The translations under genes and the position numbers were made by a program. From Chryseobacterium antibioticum (GTDB taxonomy: Bacteria > Bacteroidota > Bacteroidia > Flavobacteriales > Weeksellaceae), in NCBI RefSeq assembly GCF_012927325.1, contig NZ_JABBGI010000018.1, positions 55,741 to 119,740 on the forward strand: a stretch of 64,000 nt of DNA, given 5' to 3'. The notes under the pieces were generated by a model. That model made no database searches. It saw only the letters and a list, made by a program, of their open reading frames with translations, and had not been told where the DNA came from. Shown in pieces: positions 52,097 to 60,268 of this stretch; position 1 is the first letter of the stretch; each line of letters opens with the position of its first letter.

Positions 52097-52975
52097 ATGA
52101 AAACCACATTGAAAACTACATTCAGAAATATCTTTACAGGATTGATGTTGGCCGGAAGTTTTGTAATGGTAAACGGACAATTTCTTGCTGCCTCCGATAC
52201 GTCGGAAAACAGTGTGAAAAAATACAATAACATTATAAATGCCAATAAGGAGATCGTTGAATTCATCGAATATTCTTTGGTACAGAAAGGCCTGCCTAAA
52301 CATTTAAGAAATCTGGCCCTCATTGAGTCGCATTTTAACAGAAATATTACCTCAGGAGCGGGAGCCGTAGGAATATGGCAGTTCATGACTGCACATGCCA
52401 ACCAATACGGCCTTACAGAGCAGAACCGGACGGACGTATATAAAAGTACCAAGACCGCAGTAGTTTCGCTGGCTAATCTCTACAGAAAGTACGGTGACTG
52501 GATTACTGTCGTAGCAGCCTATAACTGTGGCGAAGGGAATATAGCCAAAGCCATGGAATCCGCGGGTTCCACACAATACCATATATTTTCCAAATACCTT
52601 CCGGGAGAAACCATTAACCATGTGAAAAAATACCTTAATGCATGCTACGCAACGGGTGAGCTGCAAAGTGTTTTGAGCAACTATAATTCTTCAAGGCTTA
52701 ATAAAGTTTTCTTTACTGAAGGAGGAAGTGGCAGAAATGCTGGTGTACCTCTTCAGGAAACAGAGATTAATGCGGGATTTAATCTGGGCATCATCGCAGA
52801 TGAACTGAAAGTACAGGTGAATGAGATCCTGGCCTGGAACCCGGGAATAGAAGATGAGCTGCAAAAGAAAGGCGAGAGTCCTCTTTATCTTCCAACGGAT
52901 CTTATGCCGGATTTTCTTTTAAGGAAGAATAAAATTCTTTTACGTTCCATAAAAGAAGGCAACCGTGTACAGTAG
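52097..52975 (+). CDS. T6SS-linked lytic transglycosylase (SLT fold) with LysM-like tail
   Basis: A 292-residue exported protein with signal peptide about 1-28. The SLT core shows the catalytic Glu77 in NLALIESHF, the AGAVGIWQFM substrate loop (about 88-97) and VVAAYNCGEGNIAKAM (about 136-151), typical of MltD/Slt. The C-terminal part (NLGIIADELKVQVNEILAWNPGI...LYLPTDL, about 234-275) reads like a LysM module for peptidoglycan binding. Placed between clpV and tssD2, it is likely the housekeeping murein opener that lets the T6SS envelope complex insert. An effector role is less likely because of its Sec signal and the lack of a partner immunity gene. Confidence 0.87.
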   Translation: MKTTLKTTFRNIFTGLMLAGSFVMVNGQFLAASDTSENSVKKYNNIINANKEIVEFIEYSLVQKGLPKHLRNLALIESHFNRNITSGAGAVGIWQFMTAHANQYGLTEQNRTDVYKSTKTAVVSLANLYRKYGDWITVVAAYNCGEGNIAKAMESAGSTQYHIFSKYLPGETINHVKKYLNACYATGELQSVLSNYNSSRLNKVFFTEGGSGRNAGVPLQETEINAGFNLGIIADELKVQVNEILAWNPGIEDELQKKGESPLYLPTDLMPDFLLRKNKILLRSIKEGNRVQ

Positions 52976-53005
52976 TAAACCTGAACAAGCATAAAAAAAA
53001 CTTAT

Positions 53006-53032
53006 AGCCGTACTTTTGTGACGGCTTTTTTT
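53006..53032 (+). terminator. Terminator after the lytic transglycosylase gene
   Basis: AGCCGT (53006-53011) pairs with ACGGCT (53021-53026), and seven T follow. Confidence 0.85.
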
Positions 53033-53186
53033 ATAGCATCACAGACTTTAAGAATATCATAAATTTGCCCTGAAAAAACTTTGTATATCTCTATTAAGTG
53101 TAAAATGTAGGTTTAAATGGGGCTTTTTTAAGAGTTTTAATTTATTTAAATTCAATTATTTACGTGAGTTCATTAAATCTATGATC

Positions 53187-53277
53187 GTAGAATTACGACA
53201 TCAAATCGTAGAATTACTACAAATTTTCAGATTTATATCCAAAAGCTTTTTTATCAAAACACGACGTTATATATTTG
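53187..53277 (+). promoter_or_regulatory. tssD2 promoter with two GTAG-N5-CTAC operator copies
   Basis: The distal copy GTAGAATTACGAC (53187-53199) and the proximal copy GTAGAATTACTAC (53208-53220) are 21 bp apart. The proximal centre is 56 bp before the first base of TATATTTG (53270-53277). No TTG stands at -33. The remainder of the gap 53033-53186 has nothing recognised. Confidence 0.82.
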
Positions 53278-53330
53278 CTATGTAATCAATCACCAAATCA
53301 CAAAATATTAACAATTAAAATTTACAAATC

Positions 53331-53741
53331 ATGGCAGCAAATTCAAGAGGAATCTTAAAATTCAACAACGGAGGAGAGCAAAAATTATTAAAGCTTAATT
53401 ACAGTGTATCAAGATCTACGGACGTTTCAGGACGTGTAGCATCAGATCCTTCTAATGCTCTTATCAAAGTAACAGTAGAAGCTACTGAAAAGTCTGACAT
53501 CCTTGAAAGTTTATTGAACGGAAAGTATAAGCCTACTACAGGAGAAGTTACTTTCAACAAATCTCACGAAGAAGGTACATTAACTACTTTGAAGTGGGAA
53601 AACGGATATGTAATTCAGCACGAAGTAGATTTCGACGCTGTAGATGAAAACAGTATGCTGATCAGCTTCGTCATCAGCGCAGAAGTGATTACTCTGGGTA
53701 ACTCTGAGTATCGTGGAATGTGGCCTTCAGACGGAAAATAA
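53331..53741 (+). CDS. tssD: T6SS Hcp-like tube protein TssD (copy 2)
   Basis: A 136-residue TssD/Hcp. Residues 1-103 are identical to copy 3 (59790). The differences lie at 104, 106 and the very C-terminus (WPSDGK here). It forms the tube that VgrG caps, and the VgrG gene follows 225 bp downstream behind a terminator. The high similarity to copy 3 points to recent duplication or gene conversion. The start is fixed by the conserved MAANSRGILKFNNGGEQK. Confidence 0.92.
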   Translation: MAANSRGILKFNNGGEQKLLKLNYSVSRSTDVSGRVASDPSNALIKVTVEATEKSDILESLLNGKYKPTTGEVTFNKSHEEGTLTTLKWENGYVIQHEVDFDAVDENSMLISFVISAEVITLGNSEYRGMWPSDGK

Positions 53742-53775
53742 TCTGAACAATCATCTTAGTAAAAATAAATTGGTG

Positions 53776-53816
53776 CAGAATAGTGTATTCGGAAGAATAT
53801 ACTATTCTGTTTTTTG
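53776..53816 (+). terminator. Terminator after tssD2
   Basis: CAGAATAGTGTATTC pairs with GAATATACTATTCTG, one wobble and a four-base loop, and is followed by six T. The rest of the gap to vgrG contains a small GTTCTTA/TAAGAAC inverted repeat (53860-53886). Confidence 0.85.
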
Positions 53817-53966
53817 TCATTTTCAGACAAGAATAACCCTAAAAACTGATTCTGTCGAAGTTCTTATCCAACTTGTTATTAAGAACGGAGAGTTAGCTAC
53901 AAATCGCTGTAAGCATCGTGGAGCTATCTAAATTTACTATATAATCTAAGCAAAAACACACACATT

Positions 53967-56141
53967 ATGTTTAAGGATGATCGGTCGATAAAAATGCAAA
54001 GCCCTAAAGGCAGTATAAAAAATATAGCGGATTCACAACAGCTGAACAATGCTGAAGATATTGCAGTACAAAAAGTAAATGACAAGCTTCAGAAAGCAGA
54101 TGAAGCCGTTAAAAAGTCAGCAAAAAAGGCTCAGGAAATCTATTCCGGTGCCACACAGAATTCTAAAATGTTCATGAACCAAACCTTGGTTCCTAATAAT
54201 CCTTCCATTACCGAAAGCAAGGTATGGGCAAAACAGCCTACCTCCAAAATACATAACGCTGCATCTATTCCTGAAAGCTTAATTGCGGGGATAAACCGGG
54301 TTGTTAAGCTTGATATTGTGATAGAAGGACAAATAATCAAACATTTTAAGCATTTTAAACTTTCTCAGAGTGCTTCAAAACACCATGAATTCAGTTTGAC
54401 ACTCGCCCATGATACTTTGGGAGGTGCAGAAAATCATAATCTACAGGAGGCACAGAATTTTTTAGGAAAAAGAATTACCGTAGTATTTAAATATAAAGAT
54501 ATTGAACAGGGACCTGAGCGTAATTTTGTGGGAGTTATTACAGAAGTAGGCTTCAGTCAGGAAAAAGGAAATCTTGGAAACATCATTCTTACAGGGTTTA
54601 GTCCGACAGTTCTGTTGGATGCAGCGCCACACATCCAGAGTTTTGGAGGCGGACAGGAAGTAAGCCTTAATAGTATTGCCGATCATGTGATAAGAGAAGG
54701 CCTTGGACAGAATAAATTTGATTTCAGGGTAGATGCCCAGTATGGAAATGTTCCGTACAGTTCTCAATACGAAGAAACCCACTATAATTATCTGGCCAGA
54801 GTTGCCGAAGCATACGGTGAGCAGTTTTATTATGATGGTGAAGTCCTGCATTTCGGGAAACTTCCTCCACAGGAAAAACCGGTTATGCTTACTTATGGGA
54901 GTAGCGTAAGTGATATTGCCATCAAAATGAAAGCTCAGCATGTAAGTCCGAGTTTTTATGGCTATAACAGCAGTAAAAATGAAAAACTGACCACCGGAAG
55001 CTCAAAGATCAGTCATACTTCAGATATTGCCAAACGAGCCTATGAAATATCAGAAAGGACGTTTAATACCCCTTCTTTAAGAGTTGCCCCTATCAAGGCG
55101 ACATCCTTTATGGATATTGATGCCTCTCAGAAAGGAACAGCCGGAAGTAAAGCATCGGAGGTTTTTATTACTTCAGGAACTACAACGGTTCCGTTCTTAT
55201 ATCCGGGATGTACCGCAGATATTGAAATGCGTAAAGCAGATACCAGTGATACGGCCTATTTTACCAAATTAATGATCATCGGGGTTACCCATGAAGTAGA
55301 TGCAAGAGGTTATTATGACGGAACTTTTGAAGCCATTGCAGCGGATACGGGATTCATTCCCCGTCCGGAATTTGAAACCCCGAAAGCAGAACCTCAATTT
55401 GCCAAAGTAACCTCCAATACAGATCCTTTAAACCAGGGAAGAGTAAAAGTGCAGTTTGACTGGCAGGCAGGACAGGATACCACAGAATTTATCCGCGTGA
55501 TGTCACCAGATGCTGGAAGCAGTGATAAAGTAAACAAAAACCGCGGTTTTATGTCTGTTCCTGAAGTAGGGGATCAGATCATCGTCAATTTTGTTCATCA
55601 GCATCCCGACCGACCTTTCGTGATGGGTGGAATGTTCCATGGAAGTATTGGCGCTGGTGGAGGAGCAGGGAATAATGTGATGAGTTTTAGCGGAAGAAGC
55701 GGAGCCGAATTAAAATATGATAATGGAGCCGGCTCTATGAATCTTAAAGATCAGGGAGGGGCTAATATGTTTTTTGACGGAGCTGGAAACGTAGTCCACA
55801 ACGCGAATAATGATAGTACGAAAACAGTTGGTAATGATAAAACAGACAAAGTTGGCAATAATAAAAAGCTGGAAGTAGGATGTGATCATATTGCCGATGT
55901 CGGAAATACGCATAAAGTTGCTGTGGGAGGTGAAAATAGTGTATTTAAAATGGATAATGCAGGGGTTATAGATTTAACGGGAATTGATAAAATAACTCTA
56001 AAGGTAGGAAGTAGCGAGATCGTAATTACAGGAACTAAGATTGCAATTACAAGTACTGAAGTAGATATTAAAGCTGGAAGTGCAACAGCTAATTTTAGAG
56101 GTAATACAAAAATAACTGGAACACAGGTAGAGATAAATTAA
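53967..56141 (+). CDS. tssI: T6SS spike protein VgrG/TssI
   Basis: A 724-residue spike protein. Residues 1-105 are an unusual Lys/Ala-rich, helical extension (KVNDKLQKADEAVKKSAKKA). The gp27-like part follows (about 110-470; LDIVIEGQIIKHFKHFKLSQ at its start). The gp5-type OB domain is near 478-570 (FAKVTSNTDPLNQGRVKVQF ... SVPEVGDQIIVNFVHQHPDR). A triple-helical beta-needle ends the protein with repeats such as TVGNDKTDKVGNN and VDIKAGSATANFRGN. No toxin domain is fused to the C-terminus, so effectors must be carried separately. The LysM gene starts four bases after the stop. Confidence 0.93.
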   Translation: MFKDDRSIKMQSPKGSIKNIADSQQLNNAEDIAVQKVNDKLQKADEAVKKSAKKAQEIYSGATQNSKMFMNQTLVPNNPSITESKVWAKQPTSKIHNAASIPESLIAGINRVVKLDIVIEGQIIKHFKHFKLSQSASKHHEFSLTLAHDTLGGAENHNLQEAQNFLGKRITVVFKYKDIEQGPERNFVGVITEVGFSQEKGNLGNIILTGFSPTVLLDAAPHIQSFGGGQEVSLNSIADHVIREGLGQNKFDFRVDAQYGNVPYSSQYEETHYNYLARVAEAYGEQFYYDGEVLHFGKLPPQEKPVMLTYGSSVSDIAIKMKAQHVSPSFYGYNSSKNEKLTTGSSKISHTSDIAKRAYEISERTFNTPSLRVAPIKATSFMDIDASQKGTAGSKASEVFITSGTTTVPFLYPGCTADIEMRKADTSDTAYFTKLMIIGVTHEVDARGYYDGTFEAIAADTGFIPRPEFETPKAEPQFAKVTSNTDPLNQGRVKVQFDWQAGQDTTEFIRVMSPDAGSSDKVNKNRGFMSVPEVGDQIIVNFVHQHPDRPFVMGGMFHGSIGAGGGAGNNVMSFSGRSGAELKYDNGAGSMNLKDQGGANMFFDGAGNVVHNANNDSTKTVGNDKTDKVGNNKKLEVGCDHIADVGNTHKVAVGGENSVFKMDNAGVIDLTGIDKITLKVGSSEIVITGTKIAITSTEVDIKAGSATANFRGNTKITGTQVEIN

Positions 56142-56145
56142 TTAT

Positions 56146-57207
56146 ATGAAAGTAATTAAATATGAGATAAAGAAAGGGGATACGTTAGCATCCATAGCAG
56201 AAAAATATGAAATAGATATTGAATATTTAAAAACCTTTCATAATTCCCATAGTGGAATAGCAAGCCTAATCATTGGAGATAAGCTACCTATTCAACTTAA
56301 TCATGTGATAATAAATGCGGAATCATTTAAAGATGTTTTATATAAAAATCAGAATGCTAAGGATTTATATTTCAATTTTAAATCCAGATATCGTTGTGAA
56401 CAGCTGAATATTACCAGAGTAAATAACGAGGTTATTACGATGTCGGCCAGCACCTATTTAGAGTTTTTAGTTCAAAAAGCTGACTATAGTGCTGTTTTTA
56501 ATATCAATATGACTGATTTTACGTTTAGTGTGGATCCGGTTGTATTTGAGAAAGGCTTTGAATTTTCCCATAAATTCGAAAAAATAAAAAGTCCTGTCAC
56601 TGTTGAGATATCAAAATATGGTATAGTTGATAAAGTATATAATAGGAATGATATAGAAAAAAGATGGATACATTTAAGAGATTCTGAACTTGTAAATGAT
56701 GAGATGTTTAAGCAACTTTCTTCACAGGCACCTGTTCAGGCAAAAGATGTTATTGATACTGGAAATAAAGAATTTTTGGAAGAAGAAAATTTTGCTAAAA
56801 TGCTGGATAAAAATCTTTTTTACCATATCTTTTTTAGAGCTTATCAGGGGGCCGATCTGGAAGATTATACATTACATCAGTTTTCACAGATCTTTCCCAA
56901 TATAGATCTATCAACGGATATTGTAAAGTCTTTGGTTAATGAAGATGAAAATTCAGCAACTTACCGTCTTGTAGGAACACTCAATAGAAAGAATTTGTCT
57001 GAAGAAGTTCTTAAAGGAATGTATGATCAGATTTATAAACCTACGATCAAATATAGTTATTCTGAATTTGACTTTATATATCGGATAACCTATACAATAG
57101 ATAAAAAATCTAATTTCATAACAGAAGGAAAGGCTTCAATAGCTGAAAAAGTAAAAAATAATTTTGAAATCATTACTGAATATAAAATTAAAAAGGTAGA
57201 ATTATAA
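56146..57207 (+). CDS. LysM-domain protein of the VgrG cassette, function unknown
   Basis: A 353-residue protein. The N-terminal LysM module is clear (YEIKKGDTLASIAEKYEIDIEYLKTFHN, about 5-32). The other 300 residues match nothing I know. There is no signal peptide or membrane segment. It starts four bases after vgrG and is followed after one base by a membrane-protein gene, so all are one transcript. LysM proteins in this position could be adaptors that seat an effector on VgrG, or the effector itself. Base composition becomes more AT-rich from here on, consistent with acquired DNA. Confidence 0.75.
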   Translation: MKVIKYEIKKGDTLASIAEKYEIDIEYLKTFHNSHSGIASLIIGDKLPIQLNHVIINAESFKDVLYKNQNAKDLYFNFKSRYRCEQLNITRVNNEVITMSASTYLEFLVQKADYSAVFNINMTDFTFSVDPVVFEKGFEFSHKFEKIKSPVTVEISKYGIVDKVYNRNDIEKRWIHLRDSELVNDEMFKQLSSQAPVQAKDVIDTGNKEFLEEENFAKMLDKNLFYHIFFRAYQGADLEDYTLHQFSQIFPNIDLSTDIVKSLVNEDENSATYRLVGTLNRKNLSEEVLKGMYDQIYKPTIKYSYSEFDFIYRITYTIDKKSNFITEGKASIAEKVKNNFEIITEYKIKKVEL

Positions 57208-57208
57208 T

Positions 57209-57778
57209 ATGCAGACAAAATATAGAATCGCGAATTTTAAAATTTTACTCCTATCTATGCTGGGAATGGCAATACTGGTATTAGTATTAATTTATTTTGC
57301 TCAAAAGTTTAGTTATACTGTTAACCAGACCTATTTTTTAATATTCGGATTGTCTTTACTTACATTTATGATGTTTTATATCAATTTAAAGTTTTCAAAA
57401 TTAGTGTCATTTAATATTGTAAATAATAATATAAATATACTTGAAAGTAATAAGAATACAGAAATAAAGGGAAGTGATGTTATTGATTATAATTTCTATC
57501 TATTGACTCATAAAACTATGGGGCATTTGTTGAGAATAAATACGAAAAATAAAGAATACATCTATTGGATTGTTTGGGTTAGTCTTCAAAAAATTACAGA
57601 AGAAGAAACAAGTAATATTAAAGAATTGCAGAAAGATGTATCGGAAGTATTAAGAGCCAAGAAAATTAAAAAAGGAGTAGACTATTGTATCGTATTCTTT
57701 TCTTGGTTGCCTTTTATACTATTAGCTTTGGGACTGCTGACTTTATTGTTCGGCTTGTTTTATGTATTCTCTTTATGA
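57209..57778 (+). CDS. Membrane protein of the VgrG cassette, possible immunity protein
   Basis: A 189-residue protein with two N-terminal membrane helices (about 10-31 and 41-60) and a C-terminal pair (about 153-187, VDYCIVFFSWLPFILLALGLLTLLFGLFYVFSL). The middle part (about 65-150) is soluble, with a LLRINTKNKEYIYWIVWVSLQ strand stretch. No family is recognised. The gene begins one base after the LysM gene and is strikingly AT-rich. A membrane-located immunity protein for a membrane- or envelope-acting effector is a reasonable guess; the sequence does not prove it. Confidence 0.65.
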   Translation: MQTKYRIANFKILLLSMLGMAILVLVLIYFAQKFSYTVNQTYFLIFGLSLLTFMMFYINLKFSKLVSFNIVNNNINILESNKNTEIKGSDVIDYNFYLLTHKTMGHLLRINTKNKEYIYWIVWVSLQKITEEETSNIKELQKDVSEVLRAKKIKKGVDYCIVFFSWLPFILLALGLLTLLFGLFYVFSL

Positions 57779-57821
57779 AAATAAAAGAGGAGGTATTTAA
57801 TTTAAATGTTTAAAAAAGATT

Positions 57822-59165
57822 ATGGCAGTTTCATATATTCCACAGGATAAAGTTTTCGCAGTATGTACTTATCAGTTAAGTTCAGAGCCGCAAAAATTTT
57901 CTTTCAGTAGAAAAACGGCAGATGTATATTATCAAAATACCAAGCAACCTTTACTGACGGTTGATGATAAGAATATTATGGTTGAATTTACATGTAAATC
58001 ACCTGCAAATTTAGCGGGTACCTTATTAGCTTTTGGTGCAGGTCTTATTGTCGGAGCTTTATTATTATCAAACCCTTTAGGTTGGGTTGCCCTAGCTGCT
58101 GGTGGTATCTTATTGGCTTCTGGAGTTGTTGCAGCTGTAGTTGCGGTTAATCATAAATGTACGGATCCTTTAAACGGAGGGCAATGGTTTTTGGCACATA
58201 ATAGCGTCAAAATCAACGGAGCTTCAGCTATTACCCGAACTTCTATTTTAAAATGTAAAAAAGATGGCATTCTTACCCCATTTTTTGATGAGGCATCGGC
58301 AAAAGCAGCAGCAAGTTCTATTGCCACAAAAAACAAATGGGAATTAGGAATTAATGTTGTTGCTTCATTTGGAGCTGGATTTTTTCTTCCGAGTGCATTT
58401 GCTGGATTTGGTACAGCATCAATTGGGATGAAAGCCTGGATGACAGTTGGAAGGTTTGGAGTAGGGTTTCTTGCTTTTAGTAGTTTAAATTATGGGCTTA
58501 GAGGAGGAATAAGATGGGGACATGAGAATAATGGCGATTTAAAGGATAATGTTACTTATGATAATATGAATAATCATAAGGAAAATATTGTTGATCCAAA
58601 GAACGGAAAACCTGAAGAAACAGATATCGATGAAAATAAGTATTGGGGAGCTCCCGCTAAACCCGATGACTTTACACAAGACTCGGAAGATCTTCTTAAA
58701 GTAGAAAAAAACGGAGGAAAATATAATATTACTGTCCTTAGTAAGGTGACCAATATTGTGACTTCTTATTCTATTCATGCTAAAAACAAGGATTTAATGC
58801 AGCAACTGGATAAGCTGGAGGGCGTTAGCCGACCCGTTCTAAGAAATAATCCTCTGGCCAAACAATTATTGAATGACTTAAATAGCGGTAAATATCCGGA
58901 GTGGAAAAATTCTATAAGATTCTATAATAATGGAAGAATGACTCCAAGTATGGTTGATGATGGAAGAACAGTAGTGGCTGAAAATCTAAAATCAAGTCTT
59001 GGAAATCTAAAATCAAATTCTATACAGGGAGGATTATTTTTAATACCATTTATAGGAACCATATTTTCAGAAGAAGCAAGAGTTGCATTAGCAGGAGGAA
59101 TGGCTAATGACATGGCAGCTGAACCTAATGGGAGTAGTGTGATTGCCAATATTCCCGTGGATTAA
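57822..59165 (+). CDS. PAAR-like (DUF4280-type) putative T6SS effector with inserted membrane segments
   Basis: A 447-residue protein. Residues 1-60 and 110-150 look like the two halves of a PAAR-like tip domain, with four cysteines (15, 58, 113, 145) and the closing ITRTSILKCKKDGI. They are split by a long hydrophobic insertion (about 64-110, ANLAGTLLAFGAGLIVGALL...). A second glycine-rich hydrophobic region covers about 176-225. From about 240 to the end is a domain of unknown type, the likely toxic part. It ends with another hydrophobic patch (GGLFLIPFIGTIF). The location after vgrG and the PAAR-like start support a spike-tip effector. Its activity is unknown. Confidence 0.72.
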   Translation: MAVSYIPQDKVFAVCTYQLSSEPQKFSFSRKTADVYYQNTKQPLLTVDDKNIMVEFTCKSPANLAGTLLAFGAGLIVGALLLSNPLGWVALAAGGILLASGVVAAVVAVNHKCTDPLNGGQWFLAHNSVKINGASAITRTSILKCKKDGILTPFFDEASAKAAASSIATKNKWELGINVVASFGAGFFLPSAFAGFGTASIGMKAWMTVGRFGVGFLAFSSLNYGLRGGIRWGHENNGDLKDNVTYDNMNNHKENIVDPKNGKPEETDIDENKYWGAPAKPDDFTQDSEDLLKVEKNGGKYNITVLSKVTNIVTSYSIHAKNKDLMQQLDKLEGVSRPVLRNNPLAKQLLNDLNSGKYPEWKNSIRFYNNGRMTPSMVDDGRTVVAENLKSSLGNLKSNSIQGGLFLIPFIGTIFSEEARVALAGGMANDMAAEPNGSSVIANIPVD

Positions 59166-59189
59166 AAAAAATATTTTATTATTAAGATT

Positions 59190-59495
59190 ATGGTAATTAG
59201 TTATCGGACCTGTTGATAAAGGTTTAGAAGTGCAAATAACCATTAATTATAAGATGAATCAAGCTGAAGATTATTTAAAAGATCTTGTTTATAGATATAA
59301 TAAGGGAGAAAAATCTCGTTACGAGGATTATTTTTCGAGTATGCTTTAATTGAAAAATAGATATTGTTAGGGGAATCTTTATATACAGTATTTGAACAGA
59401 AGTATTTTAAAAATAAAAAGATGATATTCGAATGGCTTCAAAAGATTGTTTTTAGTCCGAGTAAAGCTTTATTTCTTTTGCGAAAGTTAATTTGA
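59190..59495 (+). pseudogene. Broken small gene after the effector (possible immunity-gene remnant)
   Basis: Three pieces of different frames join into one plausible protein. An ATG at 59190 gives MVISYR. After one base is removed near 59207, PVDKGLEVQITINYKMNQAEDYLKDLVYRYNKGEKSRYEDYF follows; the intact part from the ATG at 59254 alone makes 31 residues to 59349. After adding a T in the T-run at 59331-59335, it continues FEYALIEK, then an in-frame TAG (59358-59360), then ILLGESLYTVFEQKYFKNKK and on to LLRKLI with a stop at 59495. The total would be about 100 residues. The gene stands right after the effector, where an immunity gene is expected. The reading is tentative. Confidence 0.45.
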
Positions 59496-59645
59496 AGCTT
59501 CAATCAAAGAAATCTTCAAACACAACATCTGAATTTTACAATATATTTCCCATTACGGTGTAAAGTAACAGCTTTTACTTCTTTTTAAAATAACAGTAAA
59601 CCTTTTACAAATAAGCATTTAAAGCATTATGTTAAATCAAAAGTC

Positions 59646-59736
59646 GTAGAATTACTACATCAAATCGTAGTATTACTACAATATTTCAGATTTATACTTA
59701 AAAACTTTTTCTTTACCTGGATCGCGTCTATCTTTG
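59646..59736 (+). promoter_or_regulatory. tssD3 promoter with two GTAG-N5-CTAC operator copies
   Basis: The distal GTAGAATTACTAC (59646-59658) and proximal GTAGTATTACTAC (59667-59679, a perfect palindrome) are 21 bp apart. The proximal centre is again 56 bp before the first base of the -7 box TATCTTTG (59729-59736). The gap 59496-59645 holds nothing else. Confidence 0.82.
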
Positions 59737-59789
59737 TTCTGTAATCAATCACTAATCACAATATTATATAACAATTAAATACACCAATC

Positions 59790-60197
59790 ATGGCAGCAAA
59801 TTCAAGAGGAATCTTAAAATTCAACAACGGAGGAGAGCAAAAATTATTAAAACTTAATTATAGCGTATCTAGATCTACAGACGTTTCAGGACGTGTAGCA
59901 TCAGATCCTTCTAACGCCCTTATCAAAGTAACAGTAGAAGCTACTGAAAAATCTGATATCTTAGAAAGTTTATTGAACGGAAAATACAAGCCTACTACAG
60001 GTGAGGTTACTTTCAATAAATCTCACGAAGAAGGTACATTAACTACTTTGAAGTGGGAAAACGGATATGTAATCCAACATGAAGTAGACTTCGATGCTAT
60101 TGACAGCAACAGTATGCTGATCAGCTTTGTCATCAGTGCAGAAGTAATTACTTTGGGTAACTCTGAGTACCGCGGAATGTGGCCAGGAGGTCAATAA
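59790..60197 (+). CDS. tssD: T6SS Hcp-like tube protein TssD (copy 3)
   Basis: A 135-residue TssD/Hcp, identical to copy 2 over residues 1-103 and differing mainly at DAIDSNSM and the final WPGGQ. It closes the cassette that opened with copy 2, so the intervening VgrG-effector DNA is flanked by near-identical direct repeats of about 400 bp. Expression is probably controlled by the same palindrome-binding activator. A terminator follows. Confidence 0.92.
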   Translation: MAANSRGILKFNNGGEQKLLKLNYSVSRSTDVSGRVASDPSNALIKVTVEATEKSDILESLLNGKYKPTTGEVTFNKSHEEGTLTTLKWENGYVIQHEVDFDAIDSNSMLISFVISAEVITLGNSEYRGMWPGGQ

Positions 60198-60235
60198 TTA
60201 ATAGGCCCAAGTCTTTTAATAAAAAATAACATCAA

Positions 60236-60268
60236 GACAGAATAGCAGAAATGCTGTTCTGTTTTTTT
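60236..60268 (+). terminator. Terminator after tssD3
   Basis: ACAGAATAGCAG pairs with CTGTTCTGT with a mismatch, and seven T follow. It is related in sequence to the tssD2 terminator. Confidence 0.8.
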
